Of a stretch of 26,072 bases of DNA, positions 7,547 to 14,999 are shown one piece after another. Under the pieces are notes generated by a model that was not told where the DNA came from, ran no database searches, and was given only the letters and a program-made list of their open reading frames with translations. A program made the position numbers and the translations under genes. Origin of the DNA: Acidulodesulfobacterium_A sp049965795. GTDB taxonomy: Bacteria; SZUA-79; Acidulodesulfobacterales; Acidulodesulfobacteraceae. The DNA lies in the NCBI GenBank assembly GCA_049965795.1, contig JBMFVW010000024.1:1-26072 (forward strand). Reading direction: 5' to 3'. Every line of letters begins with the position of its first letter. The stretch's first letter is position 1.

Positions 7547-8519
7547 TAATTCGAATTATACCGTCGGAGTAGATATAGGCGGGACCAACTTAAGATGCGG
7601 CATTTTCGGCAGCGGCGGTAAACCGGTGTCAGACATAAGAATATCAATGCCTGAAACGCCGGATGTTAATTTTATAAGTTATAATCTTAAAAAATTTTTA
7701 GACGATAACGGAAAATATAATATAAAAACAGTAGGTATAGGCATAGCCGGTCAGATAGACCGCGAATCGGGAAACGTAATTTTTTCCCCGAATTTAAACT
7801 GGAGCGGCGTTCCTCTAAAAAAAAGGGTAGAAGAAGAACTCGGACTTAGCAATATAATCGTGACAAACGATTTAACCGCTATTACTTACGGGGAATGGAA
7901 ATACGGAGCGGGAAAAGGTTTCGATAATCTTATATGCATTTTTGTAGGAACAGGTATCGGTTCGGGGATTATTTTAAACGGCGGCATATATACAGGATGC
8001 TTTAATTCGGCAGGCGAGATAGGACATACAAGGATAGTTTCGGGCGGCAGAAAATGTACTTGCGGCAATTACGGCTGCTTAGAAGCTTATGCAGGCGGAC
8101 ACGGTATCGCCTCTATAGCAATAGAAAGAGCTAATGCGGATAGTCAAGCTTTCCAAGAAATTATTAACGAAAGCGGCGGAGCTATAGAATCTATATCCGC
8201 AAAATCTATAGCAAAAGCATATAAGGCAAGTTCTAAAGAAGCCGTCCGTTTAATAAAAGAGACGGCAGAATATCTTTCGGACGGTATAACAAGCGCCGTT
8301 AATTTATTGAATCCCTGTGCAGTAATACTCGGAGGGGGAGTTTTAGACGGTATCCCGGAACTGTTCGATATAGTAAAAACCGAAACGCTTAAAAGGTCGC
8401 TTAAAGCATCTTCTTCAAATCTTAAGATATTAAAATCCGTCTTAGGAGAAGATGCCGGAATTATCGGCGCCGCCGCTTTAGCTGCATCTTTTTACCAGAA
8501 AAAGGCTTCAGTTAAATAA
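7536..8519 (+). CDS. ROK-family sugar kinase (glucokinase-like)
   Basis: Predicted cytoplasmic ATP-dependent hexose kinase of the ROK family, most likely acting on glucose or a related sugar. The N-terminal phosphate loop is DIGGTN (13-18). The catalytic base region is TND (110-112), with D112 the likely base. The ROK sugar-binding ExGH motif is E161-H164, and the zinc-binding CTCGNYGC motif holds C174, C176 and C181. LGGGV near 264-268 belongs to the second nucleotide-binding part. At 327 residues it has kinase length and no N-terminal helix-turn-helix, so it is not a NagC/XylR-type repressor. The start overlaps the cyclase gene by 11 bases, indicating translational coupling. The stop is followed immediately by a copy of the dispersed repeat. 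Confidence 0.88.
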   Translation: MSNNNSNYTVGVDIGGTNLRCGIFGSGGKPVSDIRISMPETPDVNFISYNLKKFLDDNGKYNIKTVGIGIAGQIDRESGNVIFSPNLNWSGVPLKKRVEEELGLSNIIVTNDLTAITYGEWKYGAGKGFDNLICIFVGTGIGSGIILNGGIYTGCFNSAGEIGHTRIVSGGRKCTCGNYGCLEAYAGGHGIASIAIERANADSQAFQEIINESGGAIESISAKSIAKAYKASSKEAVRLIKETAEYLSDGITSAVNLLNPCAVILGGGVLDGIPELFDIVKTETLKRSLKASSSNLKILKSVLGEDAGIIGAAALAASFYQKKASVK

Positions 8520-8536
8520 AATCTGACACCTTTTCC
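8520..8536 (+). repeat. Right-end motif of dispersed repeat, abutting the ROK stop codon
   Basis: AATCTGACACCTTTTCC starts at the first base after the TAA of the kinase gene and lies in the 37-bp gap before the convergent dnaB stop. The same 17-mer occurs exactly at 18397-18413, and with one mismatch at 23924-23940. No left-end motif is present here, so this is a solo end. Confidence 0.7.
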
Positions 8537-8556
8537 GAGTAAAAGTAAATAACTTT

Positions 8557-9960
8557 CTATATATAAGCCTCGCCGTCTTCATAAGCGAGATTTTCAAAAG
8601 ACGTATATTTGTCGATATAAGAAAGTTTCACTATGCCTGTAGGACCGTTTCTCTGCTTTCCTATGATTAATTCTGCAACGCCTTTATTTTCTGTATCTTT
8701 TTTGTAAACTTCTTCCCTGTAAACGAACATAATCAAGTCTGCATCCTGTTCTATCGCGCCGGATTCCCTTAAATCCGCAAGCTGCGGTCTTCTGTCCTGC
8801 CTCGACTCCACCATTCTGTTTAGCTGCGAAAGGGCAATGACGGGAATATTAAGCTCTTTGGCAAGACCTTTTAGCGAACGCGATATTTCTGCTATAGCCT
8901 GCTCCCTAGATTCTATATTGTGTGAAGCGCGCATAAGCTGAAGGTAATCTATTATAACTAACTCTACATTTTTTTCTCTTTTTAACCTGCGCGTTTTAGC
9001 CCTAAGTTCCGTAACGGTTATTCCTGCGCTGTCATCTATGTATATCGGTATGTCTTCAAGAATTTCAAGTGCTTTATGAATATTTTCTATATCGGGGTTA
9101 TGTATTTTGCCTCTGCGAAGAAAAGAAGAATCAATTTTTGCTGTCATTGCCAAAAGACGCGTTGCAAGCTGCTCCTTAGACATTTCCAAAGAGAAAAACG
9201 CCACAGGTATTTTTTTTACCGCGATATTTTTTGCTATGCAAAGAGAAAGAGCCGTTTTTCCCATTGACGGTCTTCCGGCTATAATAATCAGATCCGAAGG
9301 CTGGAATCCGTTGGTATATTCGTCTAAATAGTTTAAGCCGCTATGAATGCCTGTAATTACGTCATTATCGCTTTTCTTGGAAGTAAGTTTTTTGAAGTAA
9401 TCTATTATTAGCGGATAAACTTCCGCATAGTTTTTAGGCGCATCTTTTTCCGTTGCGTCAAAAATTGTTTTTTCCGTAAAATCTATTATATTTTCAATAT
9501 CTTCGTTCTGTTCGTAACATTTCTGCCTGATTTTGTTAGAGGCATTGATAAGATTTCTTAAAGTAGATTTTTCTTTTACAATTTTTGAATACTGCTCAAT
9601 ATTAAAAAGTCCGGCGGGCATCTCAAAGAGAGACGTCAGGTAATTTCCGTAATTAAAATCCGAAGAGTTATCTAACGAGTCTTGTTCTTTCTCTAAACTG
9701 TGGAGAATAGTGATAACATCGATAGGTTCGTTTTTTTCGCTTAATTTAGATATAATCCGGAATATTTTTGCGTTAACGCTGTCGTAAAAATCTTCCGGAT
9801 TTATAATTCCTAAAACCGAGTTTACCTGTGAATTATCTATAAGTATTGCGGAAAGCAAAGCTTTTTCTGCATCTATAGAATTAGGCGGCACGACGTTTAA
9901 AATGCCGTCTGACCTTTGTTCACTTTGTCTTGCCCTTTTTTTTCCTTCATTGCTCTGCAT
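8557..9960 (-). CDS. dnaB: Replicative DNA helicase DnaB
   Basis: Hexameric 5'-3' helicase that unwinds DNA at the replication fork. The 467-residue protein has the usual two parts: an N-terminal helical domain (about 25-175, beginning PPNSIDAEKALLSAIL) and a RecA-like C-terminal ATPase. Walker A is GRPSMGKT (229-236). Further along are FFSLEMS, the Walker B region VIIDYLQLM, ALSQLNR and LRESGAIEQDADLI. No intein is present and the length is normal. The N-terminal 20 residues are basic and family-unspecific. It ends the rpsF-rplI cluster, 53 bp after rplI. It has no Shine-Dalgarno, and a TATTAT box lies six bases before its ATG, so it may have its own leaderless promoter. Confidence 0.96.
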   Translation of the reverse strand: MQSNEGKKRARQSEQRSDGILNVVPPNSIDAEKALLSAILIDNSQVNSVLGIINPEDFYDSVNAKIFRIISKLSEKNEPIDVITILHSLEKEQDSLDNSSDFNYGNYLTSLFEMPAGLFNIEQYSKIVKEKSTLRNLINASNKIRQKCYEQNEDIENIIDFTEKTIFDATEKDAPKNYAEVYPLIIDYFKKLTSKKSDNDVITGIHSGLNYLDEYTNGFQPSDLIIIAGRPSMGKTALSLCIAKNIAVKKIPVAFFSLEMSKEQLATRLLAMTAKIDSSFLRRGKIHNPDIENIHKALEILEDIPIYIDDSAGITVTELRAKTRRLKREKNVELVIIDYLQLMRASHNIESREQAIAEISRSLKGLAKELNIPVIALSQLNRMVESRQDRRPQLADLRESGAIEQDADLIMFVYREEVYKKDTENKGVAELIIGKQRNGPTGIVKLSYIDKYTSFENLAYEDGEAYI

Positions 9961-9966
9961 AATATA

Positions 9967-9972
9967 ATAATA
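9967..9972 (-). promoter_or_regulatory. -10-like box TATTAT six bases before dnaB ATG
   Basis: On the minus strand TATTAT occupies 9972-9967 and is followed by six bases and the dnaB ATG at 9960. The candidate -35 region (TTCATT at about 16 bases) is poor. There is no Shine-Dalgarno in the 53-bp gap after rplI. The spacing equals that at the much clearer thiE and DsbA-like promoters. Confidence 0.35.
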
Positions 9973-10013
9973 AAATCGGCAAAAACTAAATGAACGTTAT
10001 AATAGCAATAGTT

Positions 10014-10460
10014 TTAAACTTCGGGAATAACATTAACTTTAACTTCTGCCGTTATATCTTTAGATAATTTTATTTTAACCGTTTGAATGCCGAGTTCTTT
10101 AATGGGGCTTTCGAGGGCAATGATTTTTCTGTCTATATTGAAACCGGCTTCTTTCAGTTTGTTTTCAATATCCATAGAGGTAATGCTCCCGAAAATTTTT
10201 TCGTTTTCCCCTACTTTGACCGGAATAGCAATATCCGTTTTTTCAAGATTATTTTTTATTTCGGTGAGTTCGGCGGCAATTTTTACTTTCTTTTTTTCTA
10301 TGATTTTTTTCTCGTGTTCCACCGTTTTAATATTTGCGTTTGTTGCCGGAATTGCAAGATTTTTGGGCATTAAAAAATTTCTTGCATAACCGTCCGCAAC
10401 GTTAACGGTTTCTCCCATAAATCCTAAATTATGAACATCTTCTTTAAGTATCAATTTCAT
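10014..10460 (-). CDS. rplI: 50S ribosomal protein L9
   Basis: Structural protein of the large ribosomal subunit that binds 23S rRNA. At 148 residues it has the usual length. The N-terminal RNA-binding domain has MKLILKEDVHNLG and the signature NVADGYARNFLMPKNLA. A long central helix (about 45-75, rich in Lys and Glu) leads to the C-terminal domain. Its Shine-Dalgarno AGGAGG is embedded in the last codons of the upstream membrane-protein gene, whose stop is eight bases before the start, so the two are translationally linked. Confidence 0.97.
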   Translation of the reverse strand: MKLILKEDVHNLGFMGETVNVADGYARNFLMPKNLAIPATNANIKTVEHEKKIIEKKKVKIAAELTEIKNNLEKTDIAIPVKVGENEKIFGSITSMDIENKLKEAGFNIDRKIIALESPIKELGIQTVKIKLSKDITAEVKVNVIPEV

Positions 10461-10468
10461 GTTAAACG

Positions 10469-11488
10469 CTAAACCTCCTTCTTGTTAGTGTCTATTTTTC
10501 TAAAGTTAAACCACATATCGAAAATTCCGGTTAATATAATAAATATAATAAACGGATTGCTAAAGACAAAAATTACTGCATATCCTAATATTCTTAAAAA
10601 AACATTAATATTAAATTTGCCGAAAAAGTAAGAAACTATAGTTAATCCTTGAATTAAATAAACCGAAGAAGCTAATAAAATTATATTATATCCTATATAT
10701 TTAAATATTCCAACAGAAAAAATAGAAATTATTATTCCAGCAATAGGAAACAGCAAAAAATAGTCCGAAGACCTCCACAGCAGTAAATTTTCTTTTAAAC
10801 CGTAAAAAAATAAATTTGATTTTTTGGATATTTTTTTTAAAAAAACAAAACAAATCCATATGCTCATCCATGAAAAAATAATTAATATAGACGGTAAAAG
10901 AAGAAGTATAACCTTTAATGTTTTTGAAATTAAGGTCTGCATTTTTGCCGTAGTAAAGTATGTCATGCCCATTCGGACATAAGTATGTATAAGTTTTTTA
11001 GCCAGCAGAACTGAAAAAAAATCAACCGATGCAATTAAGTTTATGCCGTGATTATAAATATAAATCGCCGCTATAGAATAAAAAGCGATAAATATCGTTA
11101 AAACCGGGATATAAATAGATTTTGCAATAGTATAGCCTTTTGAAATCAAAAAAGAAAATAAAAACGGAATTGCTAAAAATACCAAAAATTGAATGAGCAC
11201 GGTAAATATGAAAAAAATTCCTAATAATTCGTGATTCAAATAGCCGTTAAATGCATCGGCGCCTGAGTAAATCAAAAAAATAATTCCCGCAGCGAACGAC
11301 AGAAAAACTGCGGCGGCAGAAAGCAATAATCCGGCCGTCGAAAATAAAAGTATCACGGTAATTCCGTAATATAAGTAAAAAAAAGGATTTATAAAAGAGT
11401 ATACTCCTTCGCTTATTGAATTTAAAGTAAATAAAAACAATAAAATCGAAAGGAGTATAGTTAAAATAATTTTTTTTGACGTTAACAT
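10469..11488 (-). CDS. DUF2232 (YybS-like) integral membrane protein
   Basis: Polytopic inner-membrane protein of 339 residues with about eight hydrophobic segments and little soluble sequence. Family members are often encoded beside S18 and L9 genes, and its function is not established. The assignment rests on topology and its place between rpsR and rplI, since no catalytic motif is visible. The start codon overlaps the rpsR stop (TAATG, one shared base) with no Shine-Dalgarno, so translation probably depends on rpsR. The 3' end encodes NKKEV using the bases that serve as the rplI ribosome-binding site. The protein is very rich in Phe, Ile and Leu. Confidence 0.75.
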   Translation of the reverse strand: MLTSKKIILTILLSILLFLFTLNSISEGVYSFINPFFYLYYGITVILLFSTAGLLLSAAAVFLSFAAGIIFLIYSGADAFNGYLNHELLGIFFIFTVLIQFLVFLAIPFLFSFLISKGYTIAKSIYIPVLTIFIAFYSIAAIYIYNHGINLIASVDFFSVLLAKKLIHTYVRMGMTYFTTAKMQTLISKTLKVILLLLPSILIIFSWMSIWICFVFLKKISKKSNLFFYGLKENLLLWRSSDYFLLFPIAGIIISIFSVGIFKYIGYNIILLASSVYLIQGLTIVSYFFGKFNINVFLRILGYAVIFVFSNPFIIFIILTGIFDMWFNFRKIDTNKKEV

Positions 11489-11766
11489 TAAATATTAACG
11501 GAAGTGTAGGGCATTATCGAAACCGTTCTGGACATTTTTATAGCCTTAGAAACTCTTCTCTGGTGATATGCGCAATTTCCGGTAATTCTCCTCGGCATAA
11601 TTTTTCCTCTTTCGGATACGAAATTTCTCATAAGCCTTGAATCTTTGTAATCTATTTTTAAATTTTCGTCGGCGCAGAATCTGCATATTTTCTTTCTGGT
11701 GTATGTTCTGCGGGCAAAACCTGATCCTGCCGGTTTAGAGCTTTTTTTATTTTGGAAATTATTCAT
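11488..11766 (-). CDS. rpsR: 30S ribosomal protein S18, zinc-ribbon type
   Basis: Small-subunit protein that pairs with S6 on the platform. The core is recognisable from CRFC near 28-31 through PRRITGNCAYHQRR (58-71). C28, C31, C65 and H68 form a zinc-binding set, so this is the cysteine-containing variant, whose gene can be paired with a Cys-free paralog used under zinc limitation. At 92 residues it is longer than the roughly 75 of E. coli because of a basic, glycine-containing N-terminal tail. GGAGG precedes the ATG by nine bases, and the gene overlaps the end of rpsF by eight bases. Confidence 0.96.
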   Translation of the reverse strand: MNNFQNKKSSKPAGSGFARRTYTRKKICRFCADENLKIDYKDSRLMRNFVSERGKIMPRRITGNCAYHQRRVSKAIKMSRTVSIMPYTSVNI

Positions 11767-12142
11767 TAACGGCTTCCTCCATTATTTCCGCGTTTTCTTT
11801 TTTTGATTCTATATCTTTAGTAAATACAACCGTTTGAAATCTTATGCATTCGTCCCAAATCCTCAAATTTCTTTCAAGTTCTTTTATAAACGAACCTTTT
11901 GCGGAAAAGTGAATAAGTATGAACTTGCCTCTGTTTAACTTTTTAATGTCATATGAAAGTTTTCTTGCGCCCCAGTCTTCAAAATTTATAAATTCTGCAT
12001 TGTTTTTTGCAATAACGTCTTTTATTTTATCTATAAATTTATTTAATCCCGATTCGTCGGTATCCGGATTTAAAATAATTAAGGTTTCGTATTTTTTCGG
12101 AAATTCATGCACGATTTCTTTTAAAAAATTATTTTTAGCCAA
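11759..12142 (-). CDS. rpsF: 30S ribosomal protein S6
   Basis: Binds S18 and 16S rRNA in the small-subunit platform. The ferredoxin-like fold begins at YETLIILNPD (about 18-27) and includes FINFEDWGARKLSYDIKKLNRG (read around 54-75) and a final RFQTVVF strand. The start is TTG at 12142, chosen because AAGGAGG lies nine bases upstream. This gives an N-terminal extension of about 15 residues. ssb, often between rpsF and rpsR, is absent; rpsR follows directly with an eight-base overlap. A strong promoter lies 45 bases upstream. Confidence 0.95.
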   Translation of the reverse strand: MAKNNFLKEIVHEFPKKYETLIILNPDTDESGLNKFIDKIKDVIAKNNAEFINFEDWGARKLSYDIKKLNRGKFILIHFSAKGSFIKELERNLRIWDECIRFQTVVFTKDIESKKENAEIMEEAVNE

Positions 12143-12186
12143 TTATAAAACCCTCCTTAAAAGTACTTTTATTATTTAAAATAAAA

Positions 12187-12215
12187 ATTATAATATTTTA
12201 AAATAAAAATTGCAA
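12187..12215 (-). promoter_or_regulatory. Promoter of the rpsF-rpsR-rplI cluster
   Basis: On the minus strand TTGCAA (12215-12210), a 17-base spacer and TATAAT (12192-12187) form a near-consensus sigma-70 promoter. Predicted transcription starts near 12180, giving a leader of about 38 bases that contains AAGGAGG. The -35 box begins only a few bases after the stop codon of the radical-SAM gene. The same TTGCAA-N17 arrangement is found before dksA. Confidence 0.75.
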
Positions 12216-12218
12216 TAA

Positions 12219-13646
12219 TTAATTTTTGTTTTCCAGAAGCAAAGAATTTATATAAGTCATAGGGGTGGAAATATTTTTCATTGATTTTTTAAGTTTAAAC
12301 ATATGCGTAACCGGCATTTTTCCCGAAATTATATATTTTAAAATGAAAAAAATATCGTTTGCCCTTAAATTTAATGTTTTATATGAAGTTTTATAAAGAT
12401 TGGAAAACTCTTTAAAAAAATCATTCCTTGATAAGACGGTTTCTAAAACAGGATGAAATAGATCGTAGTAGGAATAATTTTTAACGGTTAATTTATCTTT
12501 TAATTCGTTATAAAGTTTTGTTCCCGGGAGAGGCGTGAGTACGGAAAATACCGGCACGCTTATCTTAAGCCTTTTAACGAAGCCTATTAATTTATTGAAA
12601 TCCGTCTTCGTGAAATCCGGAGAAACTATAAAAGAAGCGGTTACGGCCACATTTTGTTTTTTTGCTATATAATATGCTTTTTCGTTATTTAACGAAGAGT
12701 TGCTTTTGTTTATACTGCTCAGTTTATCGTCGTCTATGCTTTCGAATCCGATGAAAATATTAGAAAGCCCCATTTCTTTCCATTGAGATATAAGTTCCGG
12801 ATGCTTGACTATAGTATCGCTTCTTGCCTGTATAGTGTAAAGTTTATATATTTTTTCTTTTTTTAAAAGTTCGGCTATTTTTTTTGCCCTTTTAACGTCG
12901 CTGAAGAAGTTGTCGTCGGTAACAAGTATGTAGTCTTCCTTAATTTCTTTTAATTCGGCTACGACGCGCTCAGGCGATTTTGACCTGTAAGAACCGCCGT
13001 AAAAATTCCAAACGCTGCAAAAGTCGCATTTAAAAGGGCATCCTCTTGCCGTTTCCAAGCATGCCAAGGAAGTTCTGATGCCAAGATAATATTTTTTTCT
13101 GAATTCCTCGGTAAGGTGCCTTGCAAAAAAAGGAAGCTCGTTTATGTTCTTAAGAAGCGGTCTTTCCGGCGTTTTTATCTGGCTGCCGTTTTCGTTGTAT
13201 ATTATGCCTTTAACATTTGAAAGAGGCGTATTGGAAGAAAATGCCCCTGCGAGATCCCTTACGGTATATTCTCCTTCTCCGATTATTATAGCATCAATTT
13301 CTTTAACGTTAAAATCGTAAGGATATACGGAAACGTGATGTCCGCCTATAAAGACGTAACGAATTCCGAATTCGTTTTTCATTCTTTTTGCAAGTTCGAT
13401 AGTCCTATACACGTCGGTAGTAAACGAACAGGAAAAACCGACGGCATCCGGCTTAAAACTTTTTATTTTATCCTCTAAATATTTGTCGGGATCGTAATCT
13501 ACGGCTCTTAAATCTGCTATTTTAACTATATGCTCGTCTCTGAGCAGGCTTCCGCCGATGGCTTCTAATCCGGTTGGTTCTATTAGCGATACGTTGTTTA
13601 ATCCTATAGTGCTTGTATTATTTGGTTGAATAAGCAATATTTTCAT
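12219..13646 (-). CDS. B12-binding radical SAM protein, hopanoid C-3 methylase (HpnR)-like
   Basis: Cobalamin-dependent radical-SAM enzyme, probably a methyltransferase acting on an unactivated carbon. Residues 1-140 form the cobalamin-binding domain (GGHH 101-104, IIGEGE 121-126, and no DxHxxG motif, as is common in this class). Residues 195-400 hold the radical-SAM core with C203-x3-C207-x2-C210. The core continues CSVWNFYGGSYRSKSPE and has FIGFESID near 292 and TPLPGT near 372. From recall, the CS-x-W-x-FYG-x-SYR-x-SPE stretch and the C-terminal FxP/VLETxLS region resemble HpnR, which methylates hopanoids at C-3. No squalene or hopene cyclase is in the window, so the substrate is uncertain. 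Shine-Dalgarno AGAGGT precedes the ATG. The gene lies alone between the divIVA-like gene and rpsF. Confidence 0.7.
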   Translation of the reverse strand: MKILLIQPNNTSTIGLNNVSLIEPTGLEAIGGSLLRDEHIVKIADLRAVDYDPDKYLEDKIKSFKPDAVGFSCSFTTDVYRTIELAKRMKNEFGIRYVFIGGHHVSVYPYDFNVKEIDAIIIGEGEYTVRDLAGAFSSNTPLSNVKGIIYNENGSQIKTPERPLLKNINELPFFARHLTEEFRKKYYLGIRTSLACLETARGCPFKCDFCSVWNFYGGSYRSKSPERVVAELKEIKEDYILVTDDNFFSDVKRAKKIAELLKKEKIYKLYTIQARSDTIVKHPELISQWKEMGLSNIFIGFESIDDDKLSSINKSNSSLNNEKAYYIAKKQNVAVTASFIVSPDFTKTDFNKLIGFVKRLKISVPVFSVLTPLPGTKLYNELKDKLTVKNYSYYDLFHPVLETVLSRNDFFKEFSNLYKTSYKTLNLRANDIFFILKYIISGKMPVTHMFKLKKSMKNISTPMTYINSLLLENKN

Positions 13647-13757
13647 ATTCTTTTACCTCTGGGCGATTAATATTAATTAAAATTAACGATAAATAATTTA
13701 ATGCGGCGCATATTCCGGTAATTAATATTTATCTGCATATGTCGTACTTTATAGTAT

Positions 13758-13779
13758 AGTATATCATAAGTATATCACA
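13758..13779. repeat. Tandem 11-bp direct repeat upstream of the radical-SAM gene
   Basis: AGTATATCATA (13758-13768) is followed immediately by AGTATATCACA (13769-13779), one mismatch in eleven. The period matches one DNA helical turn. It sits in the 154-bp gap between the DivIVA-domain gene and the radical-SAM gene. Several TATACT words on the minus strand there could be -10 boxes of the radical-SAM promoter, so an operator is possible. Confidence 0.4.
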
Positions 13780-13800
13780 GAATATAAATAAATATAAGTC

Positions 13801-14520
13801 CTAGAAAGAAAATTTATTAATATCGCCCAGCATTTCCTCTATGCTTTTTTCTCCGGCTTCCGTTTTAATGGATTCCTTGTTTTCCTCTTCGCCGTCTTTT
13901 TTTTCTATCACGCTATTTTTTAAAAAATCTGCAAGATCGTAATTGTCGTCGGTTTTCTTTGCTTCGGCGGCATTAACGGAAGAATCCTCTCTAAGTTTAA
14001 GCTCGGCGCTGCCTTTAATATATGATGAAGCATCTATTTTTATCGGTTCTTCCGGCAAGGAAATTTCAAGATTTTTTTCCGATTCCCTGTTTACTATATC
14101 GATATTGGTCTGCAGCAGATTTTTTAAAGAATTTACTATAATTATCCTTTTGTTTAACAATTCTTCGATATTCTTGGCGATTTCGGCATATTTTTTGTTT
14201 GCGTCTTTTATTATATTTTCCGATTCTGAAATAGCCCTGTTTTTAATAGATTCCGCTTCCATAATAGCCGCTTTTTTGATGTCGTTGGAAACCGACTGCA
14301 CCATTAGTATTGCTTCGCTTATAGATTTGTCTTTTTCTTTGTAATCCGTTATCTCCTGGTTTTTTTTGACCAGTTCTTCTTTCAGCCCGTAGTATTCCCC
14401 GTAAAGTTTTTCTAAATCTTTTGCGACTACTTCAAGAAAATTTTCTACTTCCGTTACGTCGTACCCTTTAATTTTTTTTGAAAACTTTTGCGATCTTATT
14501 TCTATTGGAGAAAGTTCCAT
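13801..14520 (-). CDS. DivIVA-domain coiled-coil protein
   Basis: The first 50 residues match the DivIVA N-terminal lipid-binding domain: MELSPIEIR, then FSKKIKGYDVTEVENFLE near 13-30. Coiled-coil sequence follows to about 135, rich in Lys, Glu and Ile. The C-terminal third (about 150-239) is acidic and low in complexity, with a short terminal segment SIEEMLGDINKFSF. Such proteins mark curved membrane or division sites, but in Gram-negatives the role is usually undefined. AGGAG precedes the ATG. The gene follows the YggT gene by 67 bp, and the yggT-divIVA pairing is widespread, which supports the call. Confidence 0.82.
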   Translation of the reverse strand: MELSPIEIRSQKFSKKIKGYDVTEVENFLEVVAKDLEKLYGEYYGLKEELVKKNQEITDYKEKDKSISEAILMVQSVSNDIKKAAIMEAESIKNRAISESENIIKDANKKYAEIAKNIEELLNKRIIIVNSLKNLLQTNIDIVNRESEKNLEISLPEEPIKIDASSYIKGSAELKLREDSSVNAAEAKKTDDNYDLADFLKNSVIEKKDGEEENKESIKTEAGEKSIEEMLGDINKFSF

Positions 14521-14587
14521 AATTTTAACTCCTGCGTTAAAATTGATTAATTATTTATTATAGATATTAATGTAATCAAGGTAAAAG

Positions 14588-14914
14588 TCAGCGCCTCAAA
14601 ATTATAAAAGGCACGTTTTGCATAATATATCTGTATTCTATAAAACTCAACAGCTGCATCAATGCTATTATTATTAATATGACTATTATCGGAGAAAAAT
14701 CGAAAGCAAATGAAGAACCTACCGGAAGTATGAGCCTTACTTTATTAAGCACCGGCTCGGTAATATCGTTAATGAAGCGGACTATCGGATTATAGGGGTC
14801 GGGGTTTACCCATGAAAGCAGGGCTTTAATAATGATTACCCACATATATATATAAAGAATATCTTTCACGATATCTATAGCGTCGGTTAAAAATTTAAGC
14901 AGTAAAATATCCAT
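14588..14914 (-). CDS. yggT: YggT-family integral membrane protein
   Basis: Short inner-membrane protein (108 residues) with two hydrophobic regions (about 12-32 and 68-90). The family hallmarks are visible: ALLSWVNPDPYNPIVRFINDITEPVLNKVR read around 28-57, in short pieces SWVNPDPYNP and ITEPVL. The family is linked in other bacteria to osmotic or cell-envelope functions without a settled mechanism. There is no Shine-Dalgarno before the ATG. It is transcribed divergently from polX across an 85-bp gap. Confidence 0.88.
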   Translation of the reverse strand: MDILLLKFLTDAIDIVKDILYIYMWVIIIKALLSWVNPDPYNPIVRFINDITEPVLNKVRLILPVGSSFAFDFSPIIVILIIIALMQLLSFIEYRYIMQNVPFIILRR

Positions 14915-14999
14915 AGTTTCAGTTTCAGTTTAATTAAATTTAATATATAATATAACATAATTGAATGAGTATATACAAATTATATATAAATAAAAAGTT
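14915..14999. promoter_or_regulatory. Divergent promoter region of yggT and polX
   Basis: This 85-bp AT-rich gap must serve both genes. For polX, TTGAAT (14961-14966) with TATAAA (14985-14990, spacer 18) would start transcription only a few bases before the ATG at 15000, which lacks a Shine-Dalgarno. For yggT, TTGTAT with TATATT (minus strand, 14954-14949, spacer 18) would give a leader of roughly 28 bases. The -35 regions overlap, so the two promoters may compete. Confidence 0.35.

Noticed and set aside
10083..10389. Plus-strand Phe-rich reading frames opposite rplI
   Set aside because: They are antisense shadows of the L9 coding sequence, and L9 motifs are unmistakable on the minus strand.
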